Below are positions 1 through 10,055 of a DNA stretch of 39,465 bases, piece by piece. The position numbers and the translations under genes are program-made. Positions within the stretch are counted from its first letter, which is position 1; each line of letters starts with the position of its first letter. The notes under the pieces were generated by a model. That model was not told the origin of the DNA. It ran no database searches and saw nothing but the letters and a program-made list of their open reading frames with translations. Source of the DNA: Inhella sp. (lineage in GTDB: Bacteria; Pseudomonadota; Gammaproteobacteria; Burkholderiales; Burkholderiaceae_C); the NCBI RefSeq assembly GCF_027532025.1, contig NZ_JAPZSY010000066.1, positions 1 through 39,465 on the forward strand. Direction: 5' to 3'.

Positions 1-1
1 C

Positions 2-2080
2 CTGACCCCGCGGTTCGACGCCCAAGGCCGCCCCGCACTGACCATCGGCCCCAAGACCTTCAGCGACGGCAGCGACCACAAAATCACCGACGCCACCGCC
101 CTGGCCGTGCGCTTCGACTCCCGCAGCAGCGAGCACAAGGAGCCCTTTGGCGCTCAGCCCAAAGGCACCGCCTTCCAGTTCCGCGTCTGGGCCGACGTGC
201 CGGGCTTGAAGGCCGTCACCCTGGTGGTGGAACGCCGAGAGCTCGTGGGCAACCAAGAAAAGCTCGAGTACCACCCGCTGGCCCGCGTGGCGATGAAGCC
301 CCAACCCCACGGACTGGGCACGCGCTTCGAGGGCGAGTACCGCTTCGATGCCATCGGCGTTTACGGCTACTGGTTCGAGGTGGAAACCGCCCAAGGCCGG
401 TACGCGCTGCAAAACAACAAGGACAGCATTTACTGGACCCGCGAAAAGGGCTCCATGGGCTCAGCCGTCATCGAGGCCCTGCCCGAGAACCCCAAGCGCA
501 TCCGTCGCTACCGGCAAACCGTGCACCTGCCCGACCTGCGCGTGCCCGATTGGGCGAGCGACATCGTTTACTACTACGTCTTCCCTGAGCGCTTCCGAAA
601 CGGCGACAAGACCAACGACCCACAGCCCGGTCGCAGCAAGTACCAAGACCATGGGGTGGAGGTGCATGGCAAGTGGCTGGAGCGGCCTTTCCGCCCCGGC
701 GACAGCGGCGATGCCATCCACAACAACGACTTCTTCGGCGGCGACCTGGCTGGCCTGATCGACAAGCTCGACGACATCCGAGCCCTGGGCGCCAACGCGC
801 TGTACCTGACCCCGGTCTTCCGCGCGGCCAGCAACCACAAGTACGACACGGGTGACTACCTGCAGATCGACCCGGGCTTTGGCAGCAACGCCGACTTCGA
901 GCGCCTGACCCGCGAGGCCGCCCGGCGCGGCATGCGCGTCATCCCCGACACCTCGCTCAACCACGTGGGCTCCGACTCGCCCTACTTCGACCGCTTCGGC
1001 AACTTCGGTGGCAAGACGGGGGCCTTCGCCAACGGGAAGCCCAACCCCAGCAGCCCCTACTTCGACTGGTTCAAGTTCGACCTGAGCAAGACCGACCCCA
1101 ACCAGCAGTACCAAGGCTGGGTGGGCGTGGGCGACCTGCCCGAGCTCGACAAGTCCAGCGAAAGCTGGCGCCGCTTCGCCTACAAAGACGACACCAGCGT
1201 GACCCGCACCTGGCAGCGCCGGGGCGCGGCCGGCTGGCGCATGGATGTCGCCCCCTGGGTCCCCGACGACTTCTGGCGCGAATGGTCGGCTGTGGTGAAA
1301 CAAGAAAATCGCCAGGCACTGACGGTGGCCGAAACCTGGTTCGACGCCAGCAAGTACTTCCTCGGCGACACCTTCGACTCGACGATGAACTACATCTTCC
1401 GCAACGCCGTGCTCGACTTCGCGGCCGGCGGCAAGGCATCGTCGGTCTACCAAAGCCTGGAGCTCACCCGCGAGTCCTACCCCGCGCCCATGCTGCAGGC
1501 CAGCATGAGCCTGCTGAGCACGCACGACCAAGCGCGCGCGCTGCACGCCTTCGGGATTGCGAACGACCCGCACACCGACCCCAAGGTCGACCCGGCCAAG
1601 CTGGCCGAGGCCAAGCAGCGCCTGCGCCTGGCCGTGCTGTTCCAGATGAGCTTTCCCGGCGCACCCACCGTCTACTACGGCGACGAAGTCGGCGTCGGCG
1701 GGGGCGACGACCCTTACAACCGCGCCACCTACCCTTGGCCGGACGAAGGCGGCAAGCCCGACCTGGCGCTGCGCGCCGAGTTCCAGCGCCTCATCGCCCT
1801 GCGCCATGCCCACCCGGTGCTGCGACGTGGCACGCTGGAAGCGCCGCTGCACCTGGACGACCACCTCATCGCCCTGCAACGCACGCTGGGCACCACGCAA
1901 GCCTTGGTGGTGCTGAACAACGACCGCAAGCCCCGCACGCTGCGCCTGACCCTGCCCGCCGGCCAGCGCTGGGCCGATGCACTGGCCCCTGGGGTCGGCG
2001 CCACCGTCAACGCGCAAAGCGAGCTGACGATCACCGTGCCACCGCTGTTCGGTCGCGTGCTGATCCACACGACGAAATGA
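2..2080 (+). CDS. GH13 family glycosidase (alpha-amylase / neopullulanase-like), 5' end outside window
   Basis: Hydrolyses alpha-glucosidic bonds in starch- or maltodextrin-type glucans. The frame is open from base 2, and a GTG at 107 lies inside an N-terminal beta domain, so the true start is upstream; 692 codons are present. The four GH13 regions are visible: DTSLNH (Asp codon at 947), GWRMD (nucleophile Asp at 1244), VAETW (acid/base Glu at 1331) and STHDQ (third catalytic Asp at 1526, with Thr where many relatives have Asn). An N-terminal CBM-like beta domain precedes the barrel, and a C-terminal beta domain ends in VPPLFGRV. The export signal, if any, is not in view. It overlaps the next gene by ATGA. 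Substrate preference (amylase, neopullulanase, cyclomaltodextrinase) cannot be settled from the motifs. The tail of a second, decayed copy lies at 3115-3465. Confidence 0.9.
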   Translation: MTPRFDAQGRPALTIGPKTFSDGSDHKITDATALAVRFDSRSSEHKEPFGAQPKGTAFQFRVWADVPGLKAVTLVVERRELVGNQEKLEYHPLARVAMKPQPHGLGTRFEGEYRFDAIGVYGYWFEVETAQGRYALQNNKDSIYWTREKGSMGSAVIEALPENPKRIRRYRQTVHLPDLRVPDWASDIVYYYVFPERFRNGDKTNDPQPGRSKYQDHGVEVHGKWLERPFRPGDSGDAIHNNDFFGGDLAGLIDKLDDIRALGANALYLTPVFRAASNHKYDTGDYLQIDPGFGSNADFERLTREAARRGMRVIPDTSLNHVGSDSPYFDRFGNFGGKTGAFANGKPNPSSPYFDWFKFDLSKTDPNQQYQGWVGVGDLPELDKSSESWRRFAYKDDTSVTRTWQRRGAAGWRMDVAPWVPDDFWREWSAVVKQENRQALTVAETWFDASKYFLGDTFDSTMNYIFRNAVLDFAAGGKASSVYQSLELTRESYPAPMLQASMSLLSTHDQARALHAFGIANDPHTDPKVDPAKLAEAKQRLRLAVLFQMSFPGAPTVYYGDEVGVGGGDDPYNRATYPWPDEGGKPDLALRAEFQRLIALRHAHPVLRRGTLEAPLHLDDHLIALQRTLGTTQALVVLNNDRKPRTLRLTLPAGQRWADALAPGVGATVNAQSELTITVPPLFGRVLIHTTK

Positions 2081-2955
2081 CCCCCCAGCCCTTGGGACTG
2101 ACGGGCCTGCAAGTCACCCGCGTCGGCTTTGGCGCCATGCACTTCGACGGCCTCGACGACGAGGCCGCCGTGGGCCACTTGCTCAACGGCGCACTGGACC
2201 TGGGCCTCAACCTGGTGGACACCGCCCGCGGTTACGGCCGCAGCGAGGAGCGCATCGGCCGCCACCTGGCGCACCGCCGGCACGAGTTCGTGCTCAGCAC
2301 CAAGTTCGGCTATGGCGTGGACGCCGTGCCCGACTGGACCTACCCCTGCATCGTGCAGGGCGTGGAGCGCGCCTTGCGCCTGATGCGCACCGACGTCATC
2401 GACATCGGCCACCTGCACAGCTGCCCGCTGCCCGTGCTGCAGCGCGGCGAAGTGAGCGAGGCCCTGGCCGACTGCGTGCGCGCCGGCAAGCTGCGCGTGG
2501 CCGCTTACAGCGGCGAGAACGCCGAGCTGGCCCACGCCCTGGCCGACGATCGCTTCGCCAGCGTGCAGTGCAGCCTCAGCCTGGTGGACCGCGCCAACGC
2601 GCCTCAGGTCGCGGCGACGCCCAAAGGCGTGCTGCTCAAGCGCGCGCTGGGCGGGCGGGCGTGGGCGAAGGCGCAACGACCCGAGGACTTCTGCGAAGGC
2701 CAGTACTGGGACCGCTGGCAGGCTTTGGGCCTGAACCACGCCCTGCCCGACCTGGGCCTGCCCTGGCCCGATCTGGCCCTGCGCTGGGCTGCACACCAAC
2801 CGGGCGTGGCCAGCGTGCTGGTGGGCAGCCAAAAGCTTGAAAACCTGGCCGCTGCCGAGGCCATCGTGGCCCAAGGCCCCTTGCCAGCCGAATTGCTGGG
2901 CGAGCTGGACACTGCGTGGGCGCGTGTGGGCCACGATTGGCCGGGCTTGGTCTGA
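2077..2955 (+). CDS. aldo/keto reductase
   Basis: A 292-residue NADPH-dependent oxidoreductase of the AKR superfamily, acting on aldehydes, ketones or sugars in the cytosol. The catalytic tetrad is recognisable: Asp and Tyr in VDTARGYGRSEE, Lys in STKFGYG and His in GHLHSC. The C-terminal part carries the usual cofactor-binding stretch around SVLVGSQKLENL. The ATG at 2077 overlaps the stop of the glycosidase gene (ATGA), so the two are probably translationally coupled and in one transcript, which suggests a role in sugar metabolism. This is inference; the substrate is unknown. Length is slightly short of the roughly 300-330 residues of many relatives, but no motif is missing. Confidence 0.85.
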   Translation: MTPQPLGLTGLQVTRVGFGAMHFDGLDDEAAVGHLLNGALDLGLNLVDTARGYGRSEERIGRHLAHRRHEFVLSTKFGYGVDAVPDWTYPCIVQGVERALRLMRTDVIDIGHLHSCPLPVLQRGEVSEALADCVRAGKLRVAAYSGENAELAHALADDRFASVQCSLSLVDRANAPQVAATPKGVLLKRALGGRAWAKAQRPEDFCEGQYWDRWQALGLNHALPDLGLPWPDLALRWAAHQPGVASVLVGSQKLENLAAAEAIVAQGPLPAELLGELDTAWARVGHDWPGLV

Positions 2956-3114
2956 CGCCCTCGCCCCAGGCGGGCTCCGGCCGCTGGCCGACCGCCATCA
3001 GCTTGTGACCATGCGGCCCGGTGACGAAGGCCGCGTCGTCGTTCGAGTGGCAGCGCGGACGCAGGCTCGGCGGAGCGCTGCGTCCGTGGGTGCCGTGAAG
3101 AGCACGGGAAGGTG
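2956..3114. other. intergenic stretch, no recognisable gene
   Basis: About 160 bases between the reductase stop and the first recognisable part of the GH13 remnant. Open frames cross it on both strands, but none gives a protein I recognise. It may be further decayed GH13 coding sequence, but I could not align it to the intact copy. Confidence 0.4.
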
Positions 3115-3169
3115 CACGAACTCGATGCCCTGCTGGCGCACCAACGCCACCGTCGATGCCGAAAGCGAG

Positions 3170-3174
3170 CTGAC
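3170..3174. repeat. left target-site duplication CTGAC
   Basis: Five bases directly before the left inverted repeat, repeated directly after the right one. Sequence identity extends by chance or by target length to GCTGACCCT at 3169-3177 and 3408-3416. Confidence 0.7.
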
Positions 3175-3408
3175 CCTAAAAACGGCAGTTGACCGCTCGC
3201 CTCCGCATGCAAGTCATTGGCACCCCATCGAGATTGACGCACGGCCACGATCACCGCTTGGGTGTGAGCGCTACACGGCCGATTGCACCGCGCTGCCGCA
3301 CGCTGGCAGCGTTGCTCCTCCTTGCGGGCACGAGCCCGCTGCGTCGTCGCGCCTTGCCAGCGCACCGCATCACGACGCACTCGGCCGTGTCCAACTGCCG
3401 TTTCTAGG
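3175..3408. mobile_element. MITE-like non-autonomous insertion element (IS1380-type ends)
   Basis: A 234-bp element bounded by 17-bp terminal inverted repeats with one mismatch: CCTAAAAACGGCAGTTG on the left (3175-3191) and, on the complement, CCTAGAAACGGCAGTTG at the right end (3408-3392). It is flanked by CTGAC direct repeats. The insertion splits the GH13 tail remnant, and removing the element plus one repeat restores a continuous match to the intact paralogue. No transposase frame exists inside, so it must have been moved in trans. CCT-starting ends with a 4-5 bp target duplication are typical of the IS1380 family (ISEcp1 ends start CCTAGA), so I infer an IS1380-type parent. A 9-bp duplication (GCTGACCCT) with asymmetric tips is an alternative reading of the same junctions. 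Confidence 0.75.
3273..3390. other. multi-arm foldable region inside the insertion element
   Basis: Four perfect, non-crossing inverted repeats: an outer 10-bp stem ACACGGCCGA (3273-3282) with TCGGCCGTGT (3381-3390); CGCTGCC/GGCAGCG (3291-3297, 3305-3311); GCGGGC/GCCCGC with a 4-base loop (3324-3329, 3334-3339); and TGCGTCGT/ACGACGCA (3340-3347, 3372-3379). Arms three and four abut. Together this gives a closed stem with three side arms. Whether it acts as RNA or as single-stranded DNA is unknown. Confidence 0.5.
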
Positions 3409-3413
3409 CTGAC
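3409..3413. repeat. right target-site duplication CTGAC
   Basis: Partner of the copy at 3170-3174. It belongs to the codons for the ELTL segment of the interrupted GH13 tail. Confidence 0.7.
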
Positions 3414-3516
3414 CCTGAGCGTGCCACCCCTCTTCGGGCGCGTGCAGGTCACCCCCTCGCGATGAGGCGGTCGCCGCCGCTGCCGAAGCACGGCGACGTT
3501 GTCACGCACATCGGCA

Positions 3517-5463
<1,947 letters not shown>

Positions 5464-5606
5464 GCAGGTCTCCAAACAGTGGGCAAGGTCAAGGCGGTTC
5501 GTGCCGCCATCGCGGCGCATTGTGGACAGCGCGGCTGACGACCGCCTTACCCGAAGCATCCGGGTGACTACCTAGAATCCGCCACCCCTCCACGCTGAGA
5601 GCCCCC

Positions 5607-6185
5607 ATGCGCCGTGCGCCTCTTCCCAACCTGATCTTCGCCAGCCGCTGGTTGCAGTTGCCCTTGTACCTGGGCCTGATCCTGGCGCAAGCGGTGTACG
5701 TTTTTCACTTTTGGGTGGAACTGGTTCACCTCATCGAGGCGGCGTTCGGCAACCAAGCGGCATTGGCCAAGCTGGTGACCAGCATCGGCTACAAGCCCGC
5801 CGCTGCCACCGCCATCACCGGCCTGAACGAGACCATCATCATGCTGGTGGTGCTGGCGTTGATCGACGTGGTGATGATCAGCAACCTGCTGATCATGGTC
5901 ATCGTCGGTGGCTACGAGACTTTCGTCTCACGGATGAACCTGCAGGGTCACCCCGACCAACCCGAGTGGCTCAGCCACGTGAACGCCTCGGTGCTGAAGG
6001 TCAAGCTTGCCACGGCCATCATCGGCATCTCCAGCATCCACCTGCTGAAAACCTTCATCAACGCCGAGAACTACAGCGAGAAGGTGTTGCTGTGGCAAAC
6101 GCTCATCCACGTGGTGTTCCTGCTGTCCGCCATGGCCATCGCTTACACCGACCGCCTGTTGCACCTGCCCAAGAAAGAGCACTGA
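5607..6185 (+). CDS. UPF0114 (YqhA-like) inner-membrane protein
   Basis: A 192-residue protein with about four hydrophobic helices (around residues 17-37, 63-95 and 128-148, and near 160-180). It matches the UPF0114/YqhA family, seen in the [12 protein letters not shown] opening, the GLNETIIM and [15 protein letters not shown] segments, and the ending IAYTDRLLH. The function of the family is not established. A TAGAAT box at 5573-5578 could be its -10 element. The gene runs divergently from acs and ends one base from the convergent chemotaxis receptor gene. Nothing in the sequence ties it mechanistically to acetate use beyond this position. Confidence 0.85.
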   Translation: MRRAPLPNLIFASRWLQLPLYLGLILAQAVYVFHFWVELVHLIEAAFGNQAALAKLVTSIGYKPAAATAITGLNETIIMLVVLALIDVVMISNLLIMVIVGGYETFVSRMNLQGHPDQPEWLSHVNASVLKVKLATAIIGISSIHLLKTFINAENYSEKVLLWQTLIHVVFLLSAMAIAYTDRLLHLPKKEH

Positions 6186-7742
6186 TCAGGTCTTGAAGCC
6201 CGCGCAGGTGCGGGCCAGTCGGTCGGACTGATCGTTGAGGCTTTGGCTGGAGGCCGCGATCTCCTCCACCAGCGCGGCGTTCTGCTGCACCGCGTGGTCC
6301 ACGCCGCTCAAGCGCTCCAGCACCTGCCCCATGTCTTGGTCGTCCCGCTGGGCGTCGCTGGCGATGTGGCCCACGATGTCAGCCAGCTTCTGGATGTCCG
6401 TGACCATGCTCTGCAGGGTGGCGCCCGTGCCGTCGACCTGGGTCGCCCCGGCATCGACGCGCTCGACGCTGGTGGCGATCAACGATTTGATCTCTTTGGC
6501 GGCTTCGGCGCTGCGTTGCGCCAACAGCCGCACCTCACCGGCCACCACCGCAAAGCCGCGCCCTTGCTCCCCCGCCCGGGCGGCTTCGACGGCCGCGTTC
6601 AAGGCCAGGATGTTGGTTTGGAAGGCGATGCCATCGATGGTGCCAATGATGTCGCCAATGCGCCGCGAGGCCTCGTTGATGCCGCGCATGGTCGTGGTGA
6701 CTTCGTTCATTTGCTGACCCGCGTGCTCGGCTACGCTGCGCGTGTTGCTGACGACGCTGCGCGCATGCAGCAGGCTGTTCGCGCGCTCGCGCACGCGCTC
6801 AATGACCTCGCTCAGCCGGTGGGTGGCGTCGGCCATGGCCGATGCCGTGGTTTCGGTACGCGATGACAGATTCATGTTGCCCGAACTGATTTCCGAGGCC
6901 GACTGGCGCAACTCGGTAGAGCCGTCGCGCATCAAGCCGACCAAGTCACGCAAAGCCAAGCGCATGCGGTCCACATTGGCGGCCACGCTGGTTTGGTCGC
7001 CTCGCTCGGTGATCAAGGGCTGCGTCAAGTCTTGCTCGCTGATGGCGGTCACCGCCTCACGCAGCGCTCGCGGCTCGGTCCCCAGCGAAGTCAAGATGCG
7101 CCTCGACACCAGCAGCGCCAGGCCCAAGCCCAAGACCAAGGCCCCAACCAGCCCCACGCCAGCCACCCAGCGGCTGCGCTGGTAGCGCGCCACGCCCTGC
7201 TCGTAATCGGCCTTGGCCACCGCCAGTTGCACACTGACCAGTGCGTTGAGCCGCTCGGTGACCGGATCGAAACGCTGGTAAAGCCGCCGGCTGATGATGC
7301 TGACCAGCACGGGCTCGTCCTCTTCGGCCAACACGGTCAAGATCTCGTCCACCACCTTGTCGGCGGCCTGATGCAAGGGCTTGATCTCGTCCACGAGCTT
7401 TTGCTCCTCGGCGGTCAGGGGGTGAGAGGTGTAAGCCTTCCATTCCCGTTCAGCCACCGCTCGCGCCTGTTTGACGGATTGGACGCCGTCTTGCCAGCTC
7501 ACCACGCCATTTCGGACTTTGTGGCAGGTGTCGAGGATGTTGATGGAGTAGGCATCGGCCATCAGCTTGATTTGCTTGAGCGGCAACACCCGGTTCTCGT
7601 AGATCGAGCGCAGGGCATCAACCTGCTGGCTGGTGACGCTCAACATCAACATGACCAAGGCCACCATCAGCACGCTCATGAGCAGGCTGATGGCGTACAG
7701 ACGAGACCGCAGGGTGGTCAGGCGGTTGAAGAACCAGTCCAT
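6186..7742 (-). CDS. methyl-accepting chemotaxis protein
   Basis: A 518-residue transmembrane chemoreceptor. The first membrane helix spans about residues 16-36, followed by a periplasmic four-helix-bundle-type sensor (about 40-187), a second membrane helix (about 188-212), HAMP, and the long cytoplasmic coiled coil. The signalling tip, with [20 protein letters not shown], is at about residues 370-400. The C-terminus ends in ARTCAGFKT and has no NWETF-like pentapeptide, so CheR/CheB tethering of the enteric type is unlikely. A strong AGGAGG lies 6 bases before the ATG. It sits between acs and actP, so sensing of acetate or related small acids is a reasonable guess, but only a guess. A GGGGATACCCG motif at 7805-7815 lies about 60 bases upstream of the start. 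Confidence 0.93.
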   Translation of the reverse strand: MDWFFNRLTTLRSRLYAISLLMSVLMVALVMLMLSVTSQQVDALRSIYENRVLPLKQIKLMADAYSINILDTCHKVRNGVVSWQDGVQSVKQARAVAEREWKAYTSHPLTAEEQKLVDEIKPLHQAADKVVDEILTVLAEEDEPVLVSIISRRLYQRFDPVTERLNALVSVQLAVAKADYEQGVARYQRSRWVAGVGLVGALVLGLGLALLVSRRILTSLGTEPRALREAVTAISEQDLTQPLITERGDQTSVAANVDRMRLALRDLVGLMRDGSTELRQSASEISSGNMNLSSRTETTASAMADATHRLSEVIERVRERANSLLHARSVVSNTRSVAEHAGQQMNEVTTTMRGINEASRRIGDIIGTIDGIAFQTNILALNAAVEAARAGEQGRGFAVVAGEVRLLAQRSAEAAKEIKSLIATSVERVDAGATQVDGTGATLQSMVTDIQKLADIVGHIASDAQRDDQDMGQVLERLSGVDHAVQQNAALVEEIAASSQSLNDQSDRLARTCAGFKT

Positions 7743-7804
7743 GGTGGACCTCCTCTCGGCGGCAGATGCCTGATCCTAGGGAGGTCGACGGGACCATCGG
7801 GGGC

Positions 7805-7815
7805 CGGGTATCCCC
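7805..7815 (-). promoter_or_regulatory. candidate operator GGGGATACCCG upstream of the chemoreceptor gene
   Basis: Imperfect palindrome read on the minus strand. It differs at one base from GGGAATACCCG at 30100-30110 upstream of the FIST gene. The regulator is unknown. Confidence 0.3.
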
Positions 7816-7865
7816 CATCACCGCCCAATGCTTCACGGTTGGTGGTTCGGCGTCAGGGCCGAGCG

Positions 7866-7888
7866 AGACCTTCGAGCACGTAAGGTCT
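7866..7888. promoter_or_regulatory. inverted repeat AGACCTT-N9-AAGGTCT upstream of DUF485-actP
   Basis: Perfect 7-bp arms with a 9-base spacer, about 85 bases before the DUF485 start. It could be an operator for the symporter operon or a hairpin in its leader. Only three T residues follow, so a terminator is less likely. Confidence 0.35.
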
Positions 7889-7973
7889 TTGTCAGCCGGC
7901 CTCCGAACAATGCATCGGCAAGGTGAGGCGTTGGCCACCCTCGCCGCCCCGCAGCCACCCAAGGAGATGCCCC

Positions 7974-8279
7974 GTGAGCGAGTCCGTCGTCGAGCGCATT
8001 CAGCGCCACCCCAAGTACCGAGAGCTCAAGCGCAAGCGCAACGCGCTGGGGTTCACCCTCACCGCGCTGATGTTGGCCGTGTACTACGGCTTCATCGCGC
8101 TGATCGCCTTCGACAAGCCCTTTCTGGCCCAACCGCTGGGCGCTGGCGTCACGTCGCTGGGCGTGCCCATCGGGATGGGCGTGATCGTGTTCACCGTGGT
8201 CGTCACGGCCATCTACGTGCGCAAGGCCAACCGTGAGTTCGACGCGCTGACGCAATCCCTTCTGAAGGAGGCCGCTTGA
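7974..8279 (+). CDS. DUF485 membrane protein (YjcH-like), partner of ActP
   Basis: A 101-residue protein with two hydrophobic helices (about 25-45 and 60-85) flanked by charged ends, typical of DUF485 proteins encoded just before acetate symporters. I chose the GTG at 7974 because AAGGAG lies at 7961-7966 and the family motif [17 protein letters not shown] then falls near the N-terminus. A longer in-frame start at 7923 would add an unusual Pro/Arg-rich leader. The stop overlaps the actP start (TGATG), so translation is probably coupled. It is thought to assist or accompany the symporter; its exact role is unproven. Confidence 0.9.
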   Translation: MSESVVERIQRHPKYRELKRKRNALGFTLTALMLAVYYGFIALIAFDKPFLAQPLGAGVTSLGVPIGMGVIVFTVVVTAIYVRKANREFDALTQSLLKEAA

Positions 8280-10006
8280 TGAACGCGCCGCACAAAACCG
8301 CACTCGGCGCCATGGCGCTGCTGCTGGCCGGAGCCGCCTGGGCCGCCGGGGGCGACCTCGGCCCGACGGCCAAACAAGCCACCAACTGGACGGCCATTGC
8401 GATGTTCGGGCTGTTCGTGATGGGGACGCTGTGGATCACCAAATGGGCCGCCTCGCGCACCCGCTCGGCGGCCGACTTTTACACGGCCGGTGGCGGGATC
8501 ACGGGCTTTCAAAATGGCTTGGCCATCGCGGGCGACTACATGTCGGCGGCTTCGTTCCTCGGCATCTCGGCCGCGGTGATGGCCTCGGGCTTTGACGGAC
8601 TGATCTACTCGATCGGCTTCCTCGTGGGTTGGCCCATCATCACCTTCCTGATGGCCGAGCGCCTGCGCAACCTGGGCAAGTTCACTTTCGCCGACGTGGC
8701 GGGCTACCGCTTCCAGGCTGGCCCCATCCGCGCCTTCGCGGCCAGCGGCACGCTGGTGGTGGTGGCGTTCTACCTGATCGCCCAGATGGTGGGCGCGGGG
8801 GCTTTGATCAAGCTGCTGTTCGGCCTGGAGTACTGGGTAGCCGTGGTGCTGGTCGGCGCGCTGATGATGGTTTACGTGATGTTCGGCGGGATGACGGCCA
8901 CGACCTGGGTGCAGATCATCAAGGCGGTGCTGCTGCTGTCGGGCGTGACCTTCATGGCCATCATGGTGCTCGCCCAGTACGGTTTCAGCCCTGAGGCGCT
9001 GTTCGCCAAGGCCGTGTCGGTGAAGACCGACATCGCGGCCCATGGCGGCAAGTCGGCGGAAGAAGCCAGCAAAGCGGGCCTGTCGATCATGGGCCCGGGC
9101 GGCTTCATCAAGGACCCAATCTCGGCCATCAGCTTCGGCATGGCGCTGATGTTCGGCACCGCCGGGCTGCCGCACATCCTGATGCGCTTCTTCACCGTGC
9201 CCGATGCCAAGGAAGCCCGCAAGAGCGTGCTGTGGGCCACCACGTGGATCGGCTACTTCTACGTGCTGATCTTCATCATCGGCTTCGGTGCCATCACCTT
9301 GGTGCTCACCAACCCCGAAATGGCCGACACGAGCAAAGGCGTGATCAGTGGCGGGGCGGGCACGGCCAACATGGCCGCGGTGCTGGTGGCCAAAACGGTG
9401 GGGGGCAACGTGTTTTACGGCTTCATTTCGGCCGTGGCTTTCGCCACCATCCTGGCCGTGGTCGCGGGTCTGACCCTGTCGGGCGCCTCGGCGGTGTCGC
9501 ACGACATCTACGCCACGCTCATCAAGAAGGGCAAGGCCGACAGCGCGGCCGAACTGAAGGTGTCGCGCATCACCACCCTCGCGCTGGGCGTGGTGGCCGT
9601 GGTGCTTGGCATCGCCTTCGAGAAGCAGAACATCGCCTTCATGGTCAGCTTGGCCTTTGCCATCGCCGCCAGCGCCAACTTCCCGGTGCTGTTCATGAGC
9701 GTGCTGTGGAAGGACTGCACCACCAAGGGCGCCGTGATCGGCGGCTTCGTGGGCTTGGTGAGTTCGGTCGCGCTGACCGTGGTGTCGCCCTCGGTGTGGG
9801 AAGCCACGCTGGGCCACCCCAAAGGCTCGGCTTGGTTCCCCTACAGCTCGCCGGCGCTGTTCTCGATGACCGCGGCCTTCGTGGTGATCTGGTTGGTGTC
9901 GGTCTTGGACCGCAGCGCCCAGGCCGCGAAGGAGCGCAGCGCCTTCCCGGCCCAGCAGGTGCGCTCGGAAACCGGCCTCGGCGCCGCCGGCGCCAGCGGG
10001 CACTGA
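8279..10006 (+). CDS. actP: cation/acetate symporter
   Basis: A sodium:solute symporter family permease that imports acetate and other short monocarboxylates with a cation. The 575 residues begin with a cleavable-type signal ([12 protein letters not shown]), followed by roughly 13-14 membrane helices. Family marks include [24 protein letters not shown] split across the first core helices, [11 protein letters not shown], and [16 protein letters not shown] chose the ATG at 8279, with AAGGAG 8 bases upstream, over the adjacent TTG at 8276. It follows DUF485 as in other actP operons, and the acs gene lies nearby, which supports acetate as substrate. A clear hairpin with five T residues ends the transcript at 10030-10055. 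Confidence 0.95.
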   Translation: MNAPHKTALGAMALLLAGAAWAAGGDLGPTAKQATNWTAIAMFGLFVMGTLWITKWAASRTRSAADFYTAGGGITGFQNGLAIAGDYMSAASFLGISAAVMASGFDGLIYSIGFLVGWPIITFLMAERLRNLGKFTFADVAGYRFQAGPIRAFAASGTLVVVAFYLIAQMVGAGALIKLLFGLEYWVAVVLVGALMMVYVMFGGMTATTWVQIIKAVLLLSGVTFMAIMVLAQYGFSPEALFAKAVSVKTDIAAHGGKSAEEASKAGLSIMGPGGFIKDPISAISFGMALMFGTAGLPHILMRFFTVPDAKEARKSVLWATTWIGYFYVLIFIIGFGAITLVLTNPEMADTSKGVISGGAGTANMAAVLVAKTVGGNVFYGFISAVAFATILAVVAGLTLSGASAVSHDIYATLIKKGKADSAAELKVSRITTLALGVVAVVLGIAFEKQNIAFMVSLAFAIAASANFPVLFMSVLWKDCTTKGAVIGGFVGLVSSVALTVVSPSVWEATLGHPKGSAWFPYSSPALFSMTAAFVVIWLVSVLDRSAQAAKERSAFPAQQVRSETGLGAAGASGH

Positions 10007-10029
10007 GCCTGCCAGCCGGCTCCTCGACA

Positions 10030-10055
10030 GGCCAAGCTCAGCGCTTGGCCTTTTT
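10030..10055 (+). terminator. intrinsic terminator of DUF485-actP, overlapping the S9 peptidase 3' end
   Basis: Stem GGCCAAGC (10030-10037) and GCTTGGCC (10043-10050) with a 5-base loop, followed by TTTTT. The stop codon of the convergent peptidase gene lies in the loop, and the T-run encodes part of its lysine-rich C-terminus. Confidence 0.85.

Larger units (their letters stand above)
3115..3465 (+). pseudogene. decayed C-terminal tail of a second GH13 glycosidase, interrupted by an insertion element
   Basis: With the inserted element at 3175-3408 and one target copy removed, the last 28 codons align without a gap to the last 28 codons of the intact glycosidase (1997-2080). Shared residues include ATV, SELT and VPPLFGRV, and both end at a TGA in the same place. 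In the remnant the tail reads ATVDAESELTL, then after the element LSVPPLFGRVQVTPSR and stop at 3463-3465. Weaker, frame-shifted similarity (around LDALLA) reaches back to about 3115. No start, catalytic barrel or signal remains, so it cannot be functional. It may derive from a tandem duplication whose body was lost. It ends about 50 bases from the convergent acs gene. Confidence 0.75.

Noticed and set aside
3169-3416. A 9-bp target duplication (GCTGACCCT) for the MITE
   Set aside because: It is possible, but leaves asymmetric tips (AA against CTAG). The 5-bp reading gives matched 17-bp ends and fits IS1380 elements, so I prefer it.
3470-3497. Inverted repeat GTCGCCG / CGGCGAC after acs as a terminator
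   Set aside because: The loop is 14 bases and there is no T-run on the minus strand. Such 7-bp pairs are frequent in GC-rich DNA.
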